DNA of 64,000 bases. Source: Larimichthys crocea (Eukaryota; Chordata; Actinopteri; Sciaenidae). The stretch lies in the NCBI RefSeq assembly GCF_000972845.2, contig NC_040021.1, positions 12,614,908 to 12,678,907 on the forward strand. Direction: 5' to 3'. The position numbers were made by a program, and so were the translations under genes. Shown here piece after piece: positions 48,320-59,365 of this stretch; position 1 is the stretch's first letter, and every line of letters begins with the position of its first letter. The notes below the pieces were generated by a model, which saw only the letters and a program-made list of their open reading frames with translations, did no database searches and was not told the DNA's origin.

Positions 48320-49383
48320 AGTCTGATGGATAGCCTTTGAATGGCATATGCAGACAGAGCCAGCCCAAGTCGTGGATGATAAAAACCCTAATATCATATT
48401 CATGACAGCCAGAGAAAATGGATTGGGGCAAAAGGAATCTGACGAGTGCTGCAGTTACCATGACAATGTCCGAATAAAGAGAGAGAACGTCATTCTGTCT
48501 GAGTTGAATATCTAACAGAGTAAAATCTCATCTCTTCTCTCCGGCATGGGAGAGGTACGGCCCCTGTTCGCCTGTGATTTATTGTAGATGAGAGGGTGTG
48601 CACGTTATATAATTCATTGTGACTCTGAAATCCAGAGTGTTGAGTAGTTGTCACAAGTTCCACTTGATGTATCTATCTATGCTGCACTTATGCCTGCATA
48701 CTGTAGGCTATGAAACATATGTTAACATCCTATGTTAAAACGGGGCAAATTTGCCTCACAGCTAGCTATTAATGAACCACTGTTTTGTTCACGTACTTGA
48801 AATGGCTCTCACGTAAATTTGTTCAACAACTTTTCAATATTCTAAAGAGATTAGTGGGTTAAGAGCTGGTATCAATACAAAGCATGTGAGAATAGCGTCT
48901 GTGCTTTGGAGGGATTGGAGTACGAAAGCAGAAAGCATTAAGTTGCCAATGGGAAAACAACTGAGCAATAAAGAATGTTTAACAAAATCAGAGAGTCTGC
49001 AAACAAGTACATGACACTAATATAGTCCTTTAGTGACCCTCATAATTAGTATTATTTTATAGTCGTTAATAGCATTCAAACGTTTCGCCTTCCTGTGAGG
49101 TCTCGCAAGTCGAGCCTAATCTGGGAGCTCAGTTTTCATAATGAGACATTAGTCTGGAAAACATCAATTTAGACTCCACTGAGGCTGCTGTCTCCACACT
49201 GGACATAAACAAACTGTTAGCGTTGGTTTCAATAATCATGAAAAAGGAGCACTGTAATTCTGTTTAGTTTGTTATGGACACTTTAATAATGACAAACAAG
49301 AACTGCATATTGTTTGTTTGTTTTTTTTTGGGGGACACTTTATTTCTGATTTTCATTTCAGGGCAGACCATCAGATAGAAAAA

Positions 49384-49393
49384 NNNNNNNNNN
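49384..49393. other. assembly gap (10 N)
   Basis: Ten undetermined bases. The sequence left of the gap (tcagatagaaaaa) and right of it (tcagacagaaaaaaa) are nearly the same, and copy A has this stretch only once. The gap therefore probably hides overlapping contig ends, not missing DNA. Confidence 0.98.
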
Positions 49394-49406
49394 TCAGACA
49401 GAAAAA

Positions 49407-49490
49407 AACATTTTGAATTTGCAATAAGCATCACAATGAGTTCACGCAAACATTTTGAATTTGCAATAAGCATCACAATGAGTTCACGCA
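49407..49490. repeat. 42-bp direct tandem repeat next to the gap
   Basis: The block beginning aaacattttgaatttgcaat and ending gttcacgc occurs twice back to back, at 49407-49448 and 49449-49490. It occurs only once in copy A (near 42184-42225). Its position right next to the gap suggests a local joining error. Confidence 0.88.
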
Positions 49491-50181
49491 ACTGATTAAT
49501 GTCTGATCCAATCTGGTCTAACACAATGTTTGCACAGAAGTCCACCCAACTCACACATATCAGACGGAAGAGAGACGCTTTCCTTTTAGTCAATACAACT
49601 GGGCTTCATGTGTACAACCATGACCCAAAACTTGTATTTAGGCATAAAGTCTATGTTCTTCCATTTCACACGAGTGTAGTTGTGGCTGCATGGTTCTAAC
49701 GTAGACACTGACAGAGGACTTGGAGCTGTTGCTAACGATCTGCAGTGTCAAGAGGATGTTAAAGTAATCTCTGAAATATCAGCGAAGCCCTCGCACACTT
49801 CTGCACTTGATAATTGGATGGTGAAGATTTGTTAGATTTGTTATTTGTAGAGCTAAAGCAATTAGTACATTAAGTGAATGATCAATCGACAGACAATTAA
49901 AGCAGAAATTTTTAAGCAAAATGGCAAAATTCTAGGAACTCTAGCTTCTAAAGTGTGAATATTCTGTGGTTTTTATTGGTCTTCTATGACAGTAAACTGC
50001 ATGTGTTTGAGCTTTGGATTGTTGGTTGGACAAAACACGACATTTGAAGACATTGAATTCTTGAAAACTGTGATTTGCAGACAAATATTCCACAATAAAA
50101 ACAATAGCTGCAGCAATAATTAAATAACTATTGATATCTCAGTTATGTAATAACTTTGTGAAGATACATGATTGTTGTTAC

Positions 50182-50260
50182 CTCGTACGTCGCCAGCCGG
50201 TCCAGGTAAGAGAGTAGTTTGAGTCGGCTCCGACACAGCTCCTTCTGCTCCAGAGTCAGC
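50182..50260 (-). CDS. nbas: nbas exon e5
   Basis: The small 79-nt exon has one base completing Arg, then 26 codons, ending in phase 0. The acceptor is gtgttag before GCTGAC and the donor TACGAG|gtaaca. It encodes LTLEQKELCRSRLKLLSYLD and then RLATYE, closely matching NBAS. In the intact gene it should splice directly to e6 (EILGGPHAAEQK). In this assembly the first e6 reached is the damaged copy at 47729-47830. Confidence 0.95.
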
Positions 50261-52082
50261 CTAACACACACAAATCAACAGTATGCATGCACAAACATCA
50301 CAATTAACAGCAACTTTTAACTCAAATTACATAATCTGAATGTGTGTTCAAGTCAAACTTCAAGCTTAGTTCATACCCTGCACTACCACACACGATGGCT
50401 TTAAATTGCAAATGTATAAAATGTACTGTAAATTGACCCTATACAGTCTATCCACAGGGACCTATATAACAATGTTTGGGACTGGTGACTACAAAACCAT
50501 ATATTGCCCTTTAGACCTAATCATTTTCTAAGGCCAACAAATCAACTCCTTATAACCACAAGAACCCTTCAGTTGTTATGTATGTGATGCTGGCTGTCAA
50601 TGAGGTGACTGATTGCCCTGTGAGAATCAAATCCATTTTCAATGTCATATAATCATGACCATAAATAAACTGGATGACCACCAAACACCAAGGCACTAGA
50701 CTATATAGGATCTACGCACAATCCAATCACTCGAGGTATGCCCAAGGGAAAGGAACCACAAGAGCTGAAAACTACTGTGAGTGGTCAGGTATGCCCCCTC
50801 AAATCACACATGCTCGCGGTAAAATTAAAAAAATTTTCACACACATATTCACACACCCAAGTCTAACAGCATAACCAGGCGGAGCTGTGTCCAAAGCTCC
50901 CTAAAAACGTAGCCTGGATCAACCGCAGTGTGACCACAGGGGAGCTGACCCCTCCACCACCGCCTTAATCCCTAATCCCTCATTACAGAGTGCGCTATCA
51001 GGCCTTATCGGGGTTCCTCTACACAGACTAACAGAGATTAACACTGGCTCAACACACTCTCTGCCACATCAAAGAGTGGCAGCTTAGCACTCGTACTAGT
51101 GGTAATTATTGCTTTGCTCTGCCTCTTCAGAGAAAAGTGAGAAAAGTGGAGGTGGAGGTGGGAGAGTGGAGAGAAGGAGAGGAGATGAGACAAGATGTTG
51201 GAAAGCTATTTAACCTGTCTCCTTTTCTCTTAATGTTATGACTGATGGCTCAATCAGAAATTCAAATACAAACAAAGTGGCTTCAGATGAGGATCACACA
51301 GGGAGGATGTCTCTCAAATGAAATTTGATTGACTAAAGTTTTGATAAAACATGATGGGCTTCTTTGACTTAACCTCTAGCACCACCAGCATGTTGATTAT
51401 GGATTTATTCAAATCCAGTTCTGTAGCCAGTCTCGAGTGGATGTTTGAGGAACTGCAGTTTCTGGTTTTCGCATCGACTTCGTTTCACTTCACAGCTTTA
51501 GCTTCTAGCTCGAAGCAACACTGCGCTGACTGTAGTTTATTATCTTTGTATTTTCTTTTTAACAAAAAGTCATTTTTACACTCGACTACATAAATATAAA
51601 ACAGCAATTAGAAAGTTATCAGCGAGTGAAATCTATAGACCAACACCAGTGTCTTGGCCACCAACAGGTTAGAGGTGGCTGAATGTTCAATTCAAAGTCC
51701 ACGTCTCTTGCTTTTAAAATTGTAAAACCTATTGCTGAATTCCACTCAAGCACAGCATAAACAGTGTGTACCCCACTGTCACACATACAAATAGGCGACC
51801 TGCCCATACACCAAAAGGGCAGCAGAATGCCTGTGCCTTTGTAAAGGCTTTTATTAGTTCCCTGAATTGCCCTTACACTGAGCAGTAACTCAAGGGGAAA
51901 ACATGTTTAACAAAGGCCCAGAACGAACAAAAACACTGCGACACATCTGTATGGAGATTGAGGGCTGTAAGGTTTGAGATCTAATGCACAAAGCCTAAAC
52001 TGCACTTTAGAGTGTTACACATCACTGCACATGCTGCCTAATGTAAAGCGACTGGACCCTGATTGTATTAGGGTGTGTATGC

Positions 52083-52085
<3 letters not shown>

Positions 52086-52124
<39 letters not shown>
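52086..52124. repeat. (GT)n microsatellite
   Basis: Uninterrupted GT array of about 39 bp. Confidence 0.95.
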
Positions 52125-52125
<1 letters not shown>

Positions 52126-52544
52126 TTGTATTTCAAAGCTACCAGAACTGCAGGTTATTATCAGATGCCATCTCTCCTCCATCTCTGTACAAACACCTTG
52201 AATATGACTGTACTGGACAGAGATTGAACTGCATAAACAGGCCAACAACATTTGCAGAAAATGCCGTATGTGATAAAAGCGATTATCGCGCAGTGTGAGG
52301 GACAAAATTGGACTGCATAAACAGACAAAAACACTTCGGCTCATGCCTTCACATGCACATGGACACCAGAGTAAAAGCATAAACACACACACACACACAC
52401 AAATGCATACACACATGCGACCACTGCTGGAGCAAATGAGAAAATAAGACTTCTGATTGAGGTCTGAATCTGATCAGATAAGAACACCTTGCAGCAGACT
52501 GCACTCATCTTCACACTCTTTTTTTTCACCCCTATCTCTCTCCA

Positions 52545-52579
<35 letters not shown>

Positions 52580-53138
52580 TACACGCACAGACACAGACAC
52601 ACACAATACAGCTGCAGTATTGTCCATCTTGTTGTTATATGCGAAGAGTCAAAGCAGCAGTTCTAATGGCCCTCGGCGGATTCTGAATTATATTTTATTA
52701 TGCATGCACAGACTGATGAGGGAAAAAAAAAAGATAAAACTGTCTGCACGCCGCCAAAACAACAGTTTTAAAACATGCAAGACAAACAACACTGAACTGG
52801 TGCATGACAAGAATGGAAAACCAATAACTAAGTCCTGAGGAAGTCTGTGTTTTATGTGATATTACATTTCAGGATAACTGAATACAAGTGCAACACATTG
52901 CCTGCAGGAGCGAAGCTGGTAGTAACAAGAGAAATGAACTCAAAAAAATGGAAAAGAGGCTGGAGAAGTACGTTAACATCAATCATTTTATTGGATTGTT
53001 TTAAACAAAAACCTGTGCTTGCTGAGAGGAAAATTAACATCTTTCAAGCATCTTACATAAGATATTAGGGAATGACTGAGTGGGTTTGACTGTGATTATT
53101 GAAAATGGGATTCTCTCCTGGACTGTCAGTGCCGATCT

Positions 53139-53804
53139 TTAAAAGGTATAGTTTGGGTATTCTGAAGTGGGGTTGTATGAGGTACTTGCACAGTCAGTGG
53201 TCAGCATGCCCCTGTTTGGAGAAGGAACCTGGCATAGAAGCACAGCTATGCACTGCTGTAGACTGGGTCAGCATTTAAATGTATTTTAGCCACATAAAAA
53301 GCCTCCAAAATAAAATCAATATGTATTTAAGTACATATTATTTTAAGCATATTTTCACTACTTAACTTTTTCTTTGGCACTAACCGTACAATTTTCACAT
53401 TCTTATGCATAACCCCAACTGCACCACACACCGTATTACACTGCAGATCTGCGTGTCGTTGATCTACAGTATGTGCAGGGCCTATGTGCAGGAATATGGA
53501 AGTTCTACATTTAGTGCCAAAGACCACTAATCTGACGACAAGGTACAGAGGTGAAAGTATTCTTAATATAGCATACCCTTAAACGGTTATTGATTTTTTT
53601 CAGGCAGGCACTTTTTTATGACTAAATTACATTTTTTTTTGCTGACCCTGTCCACAGCAGTGTATAGCTCAGTTTCTGTGCCAGGATCCCTGTCTGCTTA
53701 TCCAAACAGGGGGCATGCTGACAGCATCTACTGTAGTTAACACACTGACTACGGATAAGAACCTCATATAACCCCACTTTAACATATCCAAACTATCACT
53801 TTAA
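53139..53804. mobile_element. MITE with long inverted ends and TTAA termini
   Basis: The left end reads TTAAAAGGTATAGTTTGGGT and the right end, on the opposite strand, TTAAAGTGATAGTTTGGATA. The two arms remain similar for about 150-200 bp, sharing gtggggtt-tatgaggt, gtcagtg, cagcatgccccctgtttgga (gapped), agctat-cactgctgt and gggtcagca. Both ends start at TTAA, the target of piggyBac-type transposases. There is no transposase inside, so it is non-autonomous. The arms have drifted, so it is an old insertion. Confidence 0.8.
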
Positions 53805-55399
53805 GGTCACATTCAGACCAAATCAGGCTGTCTGGTAGGCTATATTAGCAGTGTGTGGGGGTGATGGTGGGTACTCGGGTTGTGTTTATTTGTGCTGAAC
53901 GTAAACGCTGTGAGAGAATTAGAAAATAACTTTTTATTTTGCTGATAAACCGGCTTTCTCGATGCTGGTGCTCCCTCACTCTCATTCACTGTCTATGTCT
54001 CTCAACCACTGCTCCTTTCTCAAACCATCGGACACAAACCAAATGAAACTTCTTAGTGTCACTATTTTGCAGCGTAAATTGTTAGTCAGACACAGACGTT
54101 GAAGTTGGTACATGAAATAAACAATCCCAGATCACAACAGGTAGAGTATCAGAGTTTAGTCCATGAATTCACCTGGATCGCATTCAGCTTCAGTGAGATT
54201 TCAGGCCAACTGTTGAAGGTTTGACCGGTCTGATTGTCTGATTGGTGGCCGCAGCGTGATGTAAGTACTACCCCGACTCAAATGAATGGAAACATTTTTG
54301 TCGCAGTGCCTGATTTTTTATGTGGCCTAAGACTGACATCTAAAGGTAATTATTTCTCTTTTTTAACCCCAGAGTTAAGAATAATTAAAAAAAAATTTAT
54401 TGCACTGACTGGTGACAGAAAGTCCTGGATGATCGGGTCTTTCAAGCACGCACACTCAAACACAGACACAAACAAAACATGTGGATGGACAAAAGATGCA
54501 CTCAGTGTGACAGTCTGTAGTTAAATACAGTCCTTGTCTACACAAAGGAGCGTCAGACTTAAAAAGCGCACACACAGCCAGAGACGTACACATAGCAGCT
54601 GTGATCGATACCAAGCCATTTCTGTAATGGTGGTGTAGTTAAAAAGAAATTAAGAGAATTATTATCTGTCTCAGGCCTCGGCCGCAGGCCTTGAGGCAAC
54701 ATGGTTAGATCCATTAGTGAGGGGCTTCACTGCACCCAAACGTACGCGTGCACACCCGCACATATATATACACTCATTTTGGGGACATGTGTATAAGCTG
54801 TCTGGCACGCACCTCGACTCAGAGATAGAGAAAGGAGAAAAATTGGCATATTTAAAGGTGGCAATTCACTGACGATTTAATGTGATGGTTTTTTTATAGT
54901 TTGTAAGTTATCGATTTTTTGCTCCCTCTTATATCTTTTTCTTATCCTCTATCTTTTCTTTATCTACTATGAACTACAGATCTGCAATAAAGCTAAATAG
55001 TTTTATTTCGCAATGTGTTAAACTGAAAGAAAATCAAACAGGCAAAGGGACAAAAATGCCCTAAATGTCAGGAGAACAAACACCGGTTGACCATAAATAA
55101 TCATATGACTGAACACAATATGAGTCATGAGTCATATCTCCTTGGAATAACCATAACAGCATCAGGAAGTTTCAACATGGCAGTAAAGGCAAAGAGCTCC
55201 AAATGAGATTAAAAGAAAATTTTCTATTTGTCTAATTAAGATCTGTCTCAAAATATTTGATTGTGTCATCCATCCCATCGCACTCACTGGGACAAAAATC
55301 CAACATAATCTTTACATGCAGAAAACTGCAGATAGATTTTACACAGAGAAACGCCAACAAATGCGTGTAGAGCATAATTAGTCAGATAGCCACTGATAA

Positions 55400-55965
55400 T
55401 TAAGATTCAAAAGAGAGCACTCAACAACTTAGATCCTCGAATAACCAACTATATATCAGACTAACCAGTCTCGCAACAACACCGCTCTACAAACACCAAT
55501 CACATTGAACCAAATTACATCGCAACGTAAAGAAACCTATTTGGAACACTGGAAAGAAGAGACTTAAAGCCAGGGTAAAGTGGAAAGTTATCTGGATCTA
55601 AAAAGAGATCGCAAACTAGCAGAATATCTCTCGACTGTCAGAGACGGAAAGCAGAGACAGATCAAGAACAAGTTCAGGGAGCACATATTGTCCATCTGTA
55701 ATGGAAGACACAAATAAAATCATGAAAACCAAAAGTAAATCGTACATCTGGTTACTGTTTTACTGAGTTCAAATCAATGACGATAGCAAATTCAAAAATA
55801 CAAATACTCCTAGGGAAAAAATCATTATACTGTATACTGTTTTTTTAACTGCTAATCTACTTTTTGCTCTATTTTACTGATCTGTATTTTTTATTTTACC
55901 CTTGCTTGTTGGCAATTTAGATGTCTATTTCCTGCGCCAATAAAGCCTCTTTGAATTCAGCAAAA
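55400..55965 (+). mobile_element. possible 3' end of a decayed non-LTR retroelement
   Basis: The plus strand has an apparently decayed coding-like stretch (55560-55725) followed by an AT-rich tail ending gccaataaagcctctttgaa. Tails of the form AATAAAGC...TTGAATT are common at the 3' ends of fish retroelement copies. Stops and frame breaks are frequent, and no domain can be recognised. Boundaries are uncertain. Confidence 0.35.
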
Positions 55966-56865
55966 CAAACTAGAGAGGGAACTTTACAAGGAGGCTCAAT
56001 ATTACACCATTTCTGCTCTTCCTCATTCAAATGCAGGCTGGAGGCTCACTGGTTAAGTGTCTGAGGTGAGAAGAACAATAGAGACAACACAATCCAGCTA
56101 CTGAAGCTTGAAATACCTGCGCGCACAATGCTTGCTCGCATAAACCCAGTGTGGATATGCATTTTAAATATATGCCATTCATTTCAGCATATGCCCATTT
56201 CCTTGTGTTTACACTTTGTCATTGTTAACAGATGTGTGTAGTTTGTCTATGAACTCATTAAGCTTAAGAGTGTATCGTGACACATGGGTAGGTGGATTTG
56301 CATGCATGTGTGTGCCAGTGCATGAGAGGTGATTAGTGATCACTAAAGGGTTTTTCATTAGTCTTTCCCTGGGCACTCGACAACAAAGGCATAAATTACC
56401 TCCAGCAGATTACGAACTAATCCTCACCAATGCTCTCTCCCTCAACCTCATTAATATCCCTGCCTTTATGATCCCCTCTCAGGTGTGTGACCTAATCACA
56501 TCATCAGTGTTACATTTGGCAGCCCTCTTTACCCATTTCCTCATGGTTTCCTTGTCTACATATTAAATACCTTCACCACAATCTCTCCTTTTTCTTTATT
56601 TTCAACCAATTGAAGTGTGATCGCTTCACCCATCATTATAGTTGACACTGTGAATAATAATGACTTCATTTAAGCTTTTTAAACAGCAGGCAGCAACCTG
56701 CCGACAAAGCAACTCACACGGGTCAGCGTCAGGTTTTTACCACCCACCTAACAACTGCTACTGTGAGTCTGAAGCTGCTGAATTCTGGTGGTACAGTCTT
56801 AAAAGTTTAGTGGGAAAGAATATACAAAGAGCTTACTTAGTAACAAAACTACAGCCATTGCAAGT

Positions 56866-57800
56866 GGCTCTGTGAGGCACTTCATTGGCACAGCGGTGCT
56901 TTTAGTTCAACGGTAAATGGACTGTACTTATATAGCTCCTTTCTAGTATTCTGACCATTCACAGTGCTTTTACATAACCTAGCACATTCACCTATTCAAA
57001 TACTGACAACACTGGCTGCCATACAGGGTGCCATCACTCATCGGAGCTAATCATTCATACACACTCACACACTGGTGGTGCAAAATTCTAGTTTTTTGCC
57101 CAGGTACACTTTGATATGCATCAAACCAGAACCTGAGCCACAGCCACCCATGGTAATATCAGTTCACTAGCATTGATCACAATGACATTGCTAGTATGTT
57201 GATGTTCAGCAGGTATATTGTTTACCATCTACACTATCTTACTTTAGAGGGTTAGTATGCTAATACCTGCCAAATAGCACTTAACACAAAGCACAGCTGG
57301 GGATGATGAGAATAAAGGTCCAGGTATTTGGTCATATACTAAAGAGCAAATGGACACTTGGACCTGATTGTAACGCTACATAAAAGGTTAAGCGATTTAA
57401 AATATTACAAATCATCCTCTTGTGATGGATGTCTGGACCAAATTTCATGGCAATCCATCCATGGATATCAAAAATGTCAACACGCTGGTTGCATTAGAGG
57501 ACAATTCAGAAGTCAATAAAAAAGGTTATCTGGCAACCACGAATATCTAGATGTTGATATATTTCACTGTGAAAAAGTGGAAAAATTTGCTATGCTATCA
57601 GACCAAAAAGACTGATATTATATTGCCATATGATTTCACTCATGTCAGCCTAATTGTAGCACTAGAGGAGAAGTCAGGAGATCACGTCCTGTCAGTCAGC
57701 AGGCGTCATTCTCTGAGAACCGTGAATGTCTGTTCAAAAAGTCATGGTCATTGACTCAACACTTTTTGATACATTTCAGTATGGACCAAAATGGTACACT
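56866..57800. repeat. interspersed repeat (same family as 32310-32650), split by a SINE
   Basis: Left piece 56866-56911 (ctctgtgaggcacttcattg, then cagcggtgctttt) and right piece from about 57160 (cacaatgacattgctagtat, agcacttaacacaaagcaca, caaatttcatggcaatccat, tcattctctgagaaccgtga). Together they resemble one fish repeat, interrupted by a SINE. The order of phrases agrees with my memory of the family, but boundaries are approximate. Confidence 0.55.
56912..57152 (-). mobile_element. SINE-like element (third copy of the family)
   Basis: Starts at the left with aacggtaaatggactgtact followed by tatatagctcctttct, and ends at the right with gagccacagccaccca, the head of the family on the minus strand. 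It is more diverged in the centre than the copies at 16.4 and 32.7 kb. It sits inside another repeat, so it inserted later. Confidence 0.66.
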
Positions 57801-58169
57801 AACCGACCATCCAACAGGCAGAATGATAATCCAACCAACTAGCAGAACACATTGCCATTCCCAAATCCATGCCGCTAGCAAGCCGAAAACAGGGCAGCAT
57901 ACTGTAAAAGGACTTTATGCGTGAAGCAAGGGCTTTGATAACTTTCACATTTCAGCAAGGCAGATGCTTGCCAACCAAGCTTGAGTCCTCCAGCTGAAGG
58001 ATGGTCTCTGTAACCACTTGACAGCCTTGGCGATTTTGTTCAAATAAATGCTCTAGTCTCTACATTCAGAAAATTGGCAGCATATCTGCCTGCTGTGACT
58101 TTCTGTCTTCATCTGCTGTCTGACTGAATAACCGAGCTGACTAACCACCAGTCTGACTTGTCTGTGTAC

Positions 58170-58307
58170 CTGCTGAAGTCGACCTTGGCCAGCAGCTCTC
58201 GTCTTTTCTTGCTCTCCCTCTCCTTCTTCATCTCCAGCTCCATGTCGTCTGAAAGGATGTCTTCGTAGGGAAGGTCATCAAGGTCAACGTCGCCTGGCAT
58301 GATAAAC
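58170..58307 (-). CDS. nbas: nbas exon e4
   Basis: The 138-nt exon takes one base to complete the Arg codon from e3 and ends with two bases of another Arg codon. The acceptor is ttccag before GTTTATC and the donor AGCAG|gtacac. It encodes FIMPGDVDLDDLPYEDILSD, then a charged helix rich in Lys/Glu (MELEMKKERESKKRRELLAK) and VDFS. The pattern (acidic loop, Lys/Glu-rich helix, then V-D/N-F-S) matches NBAS. It is followed by a very large intron of 7.9 kb. Confidence 0.95.
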
Positions 58308-58471
58308 CTGGAAGAAGGAAGTGAAGGAAATGACACACACTGAAATCTGACACTGTGGGTAAAAAAATAAATGCAGAGTGACTGACAAGCTGCCAAAATC
58401 AATTGTCATTTATAGAAATTGTATGTGTAAAGGTGGTTTGGTGTGGGCTCATGTGTTCGTGAATGTCTTAC

Positions 58472-58623
58472 CTGCCCCCGTCTTCCCTGTTTCCTATGGC
58501 TATGAGGGCCTCAAGGTCAGTCCCTTTCAGGCCGTACTGCAGCAGCTCCTTGGCCGCATCAACGTTCTCTGGGACACGCTCCACACACTCGTGCAGCACC
58601 CATGAGCGCTTGCAGATCTTACT
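58472..58623 (-). CDS. nbas: nbas exon e3
   Basis: The exon has 152 nt, begins in phase 0 and ends with two bases of an Arg codon. The acceptor is cctag before AGTAAG and the donor GGCAG|gtaaga. It encodes SKICKRSWVLHECVERVPEN, then VDAAKELLQYGLKGTDLEAL and IAIGNREDGGR, matching one of the most conserved helical stretches of NBAS. It is separated from e2 by only 352 nt and from e4 by 164 nt, a compact exon cluster. Confidence 0.96.
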
Positions 58624-58975
58624 CTAGGTTGGGATGTAGAGGAATGGAAGAAGAGGGAATGAGTTCAGAAGAAATGATGGGATAAAATGAGATATAGAAT
58701 TAGGAGGGATGGGTGTGAAAATTTGCTACAAATTGGTAAAAATGATGCGTGAAATAGAGTAAGGGGGCTGTGCTGCACTTAAGCGTGTGTTGTACCCCTA
58801 CTTGCCCACACACACATATACACACACACGCACACTGTATATTTTTTACCAGACATCTAATAAACTGTGATAAACACAAAAACTGATTCTTCATCTCTCT
58901 CTCTTTCTTAACCATCCCTCCACCCCCTTTACTCATTTCCTGAGATGTATCCCTCTTATTTCTTCTATCTCTTAC
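58624..58975 (-). other. nbas: nbas intron e2-e3 (352 bp)
   Basis: Short intron with a CA tract near 58807-58835. Nothing else. Confidence 0.75.
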
Positions 58976-59101
58976 CAGATAATCCTGTATCGAGGCGATG
59001 CTGACGGTACTCTTCCTCCACTGTCTCTGGTAGACAAGGTCAGAATCCAGATTATACGCATGGGCAAGAGACAGGGCTTCACCATATTCTTCATTGTCAA
59101 T
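58976..59101 (-). CDS. nbas: nbas exon e2
   Basis: The exon has 126 nt (42 codons), phase 0 at both ends. The acceptor is tcgcacag before ATTGAC and the donor is CTG|gtaaga. It encodes IDNEEYGEALSLAHAYNLDS and then DLVYQRQWRKSTVSIASIQ, nearly identical to vertebrate NBAS. It joins e1 at YQRK|IDNEEY. It probably forms the first helices of the solenoid after the propeller and linker. Confidence 0.95.
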
Positions 59102-59175
59102 CTGTGCGATAAACAAACATGCACACAATAAACACATTATGAGGACACAATCAATTTAATCTCTCTGTCTTTCTA

Positions 59176-59206
59176 TATATACACAAATATATATATATAT
59201 ATACAT

Positions 59207-59254
<48 letters not shown>

Positions 59255-59365
59255 TATATATATATATATCTACACACACACACACACATTTATAATACTA
59301 TATATATATATAAATATATTATATATATCTCTATTTATCTATATATATATAAAACACACACACAC
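59176..59365. repeat. compound (AT)n/(AC)n low-complexity block
   Basis: About 190 bp of alternating TA and CA runs, many of them self-complementary, able to form cruciforms or hairpins and likely unstable and hard to sequence. Confidence 0.92.

Larger units (their letters stand above)
42317..49573. repeat. tandem duplicate, copy B (7.26 kb, indel-rich)
   Basis: Direct repeat of copy A beginning again at gtgtgaaacagc (42317) and ending at cagacggaagag near 49572. It is about 80 bp shorter than copy A. Most differences I see are single-base losses, many in homopolymers, with scattered substitutions. It contains damaged copies of e6, e7 and e9 and an intact e8. The right end has a 10-N gap. 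I read it as an unpolished or alternative-haplotype copy of the same locus rather than a settled second copy. Confidence 0.93.
47831..50181 (-). other. nbas: intron between e5 and the e6 counterpart of copy B
   Basis: Includes the right end of copy B, the GT array 48265-48319, the gap at 49384-49393, and about 0.6 kb of unique sequence (49574-50181) leading to e5. No gene. Confidence 0.6.
50261..58169 (-). other. nbas: nbas intron e4-e5 (7.9 kb)
   Basis: The largest intron. It contains a GT array (52086-52124), CA and CT tracts (52382-52401, 52540-52580), a MITE (53139-53804), a retroelement-like 3' end (about 55400-55965), and a nested repeat (56866-57800 with a SINE inside). No further nbas exon is expected, because e4 and e5 join in phase and match NBAS without a gap. 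Confidence 0.65.

Noticed and set aside
52841..53068. Open frames near 52.6-53.1 kb considered as an extra gene
   Set aside because: Short, without family resemblance, overlapping on both strands, and inside the large e4-e5 intron.
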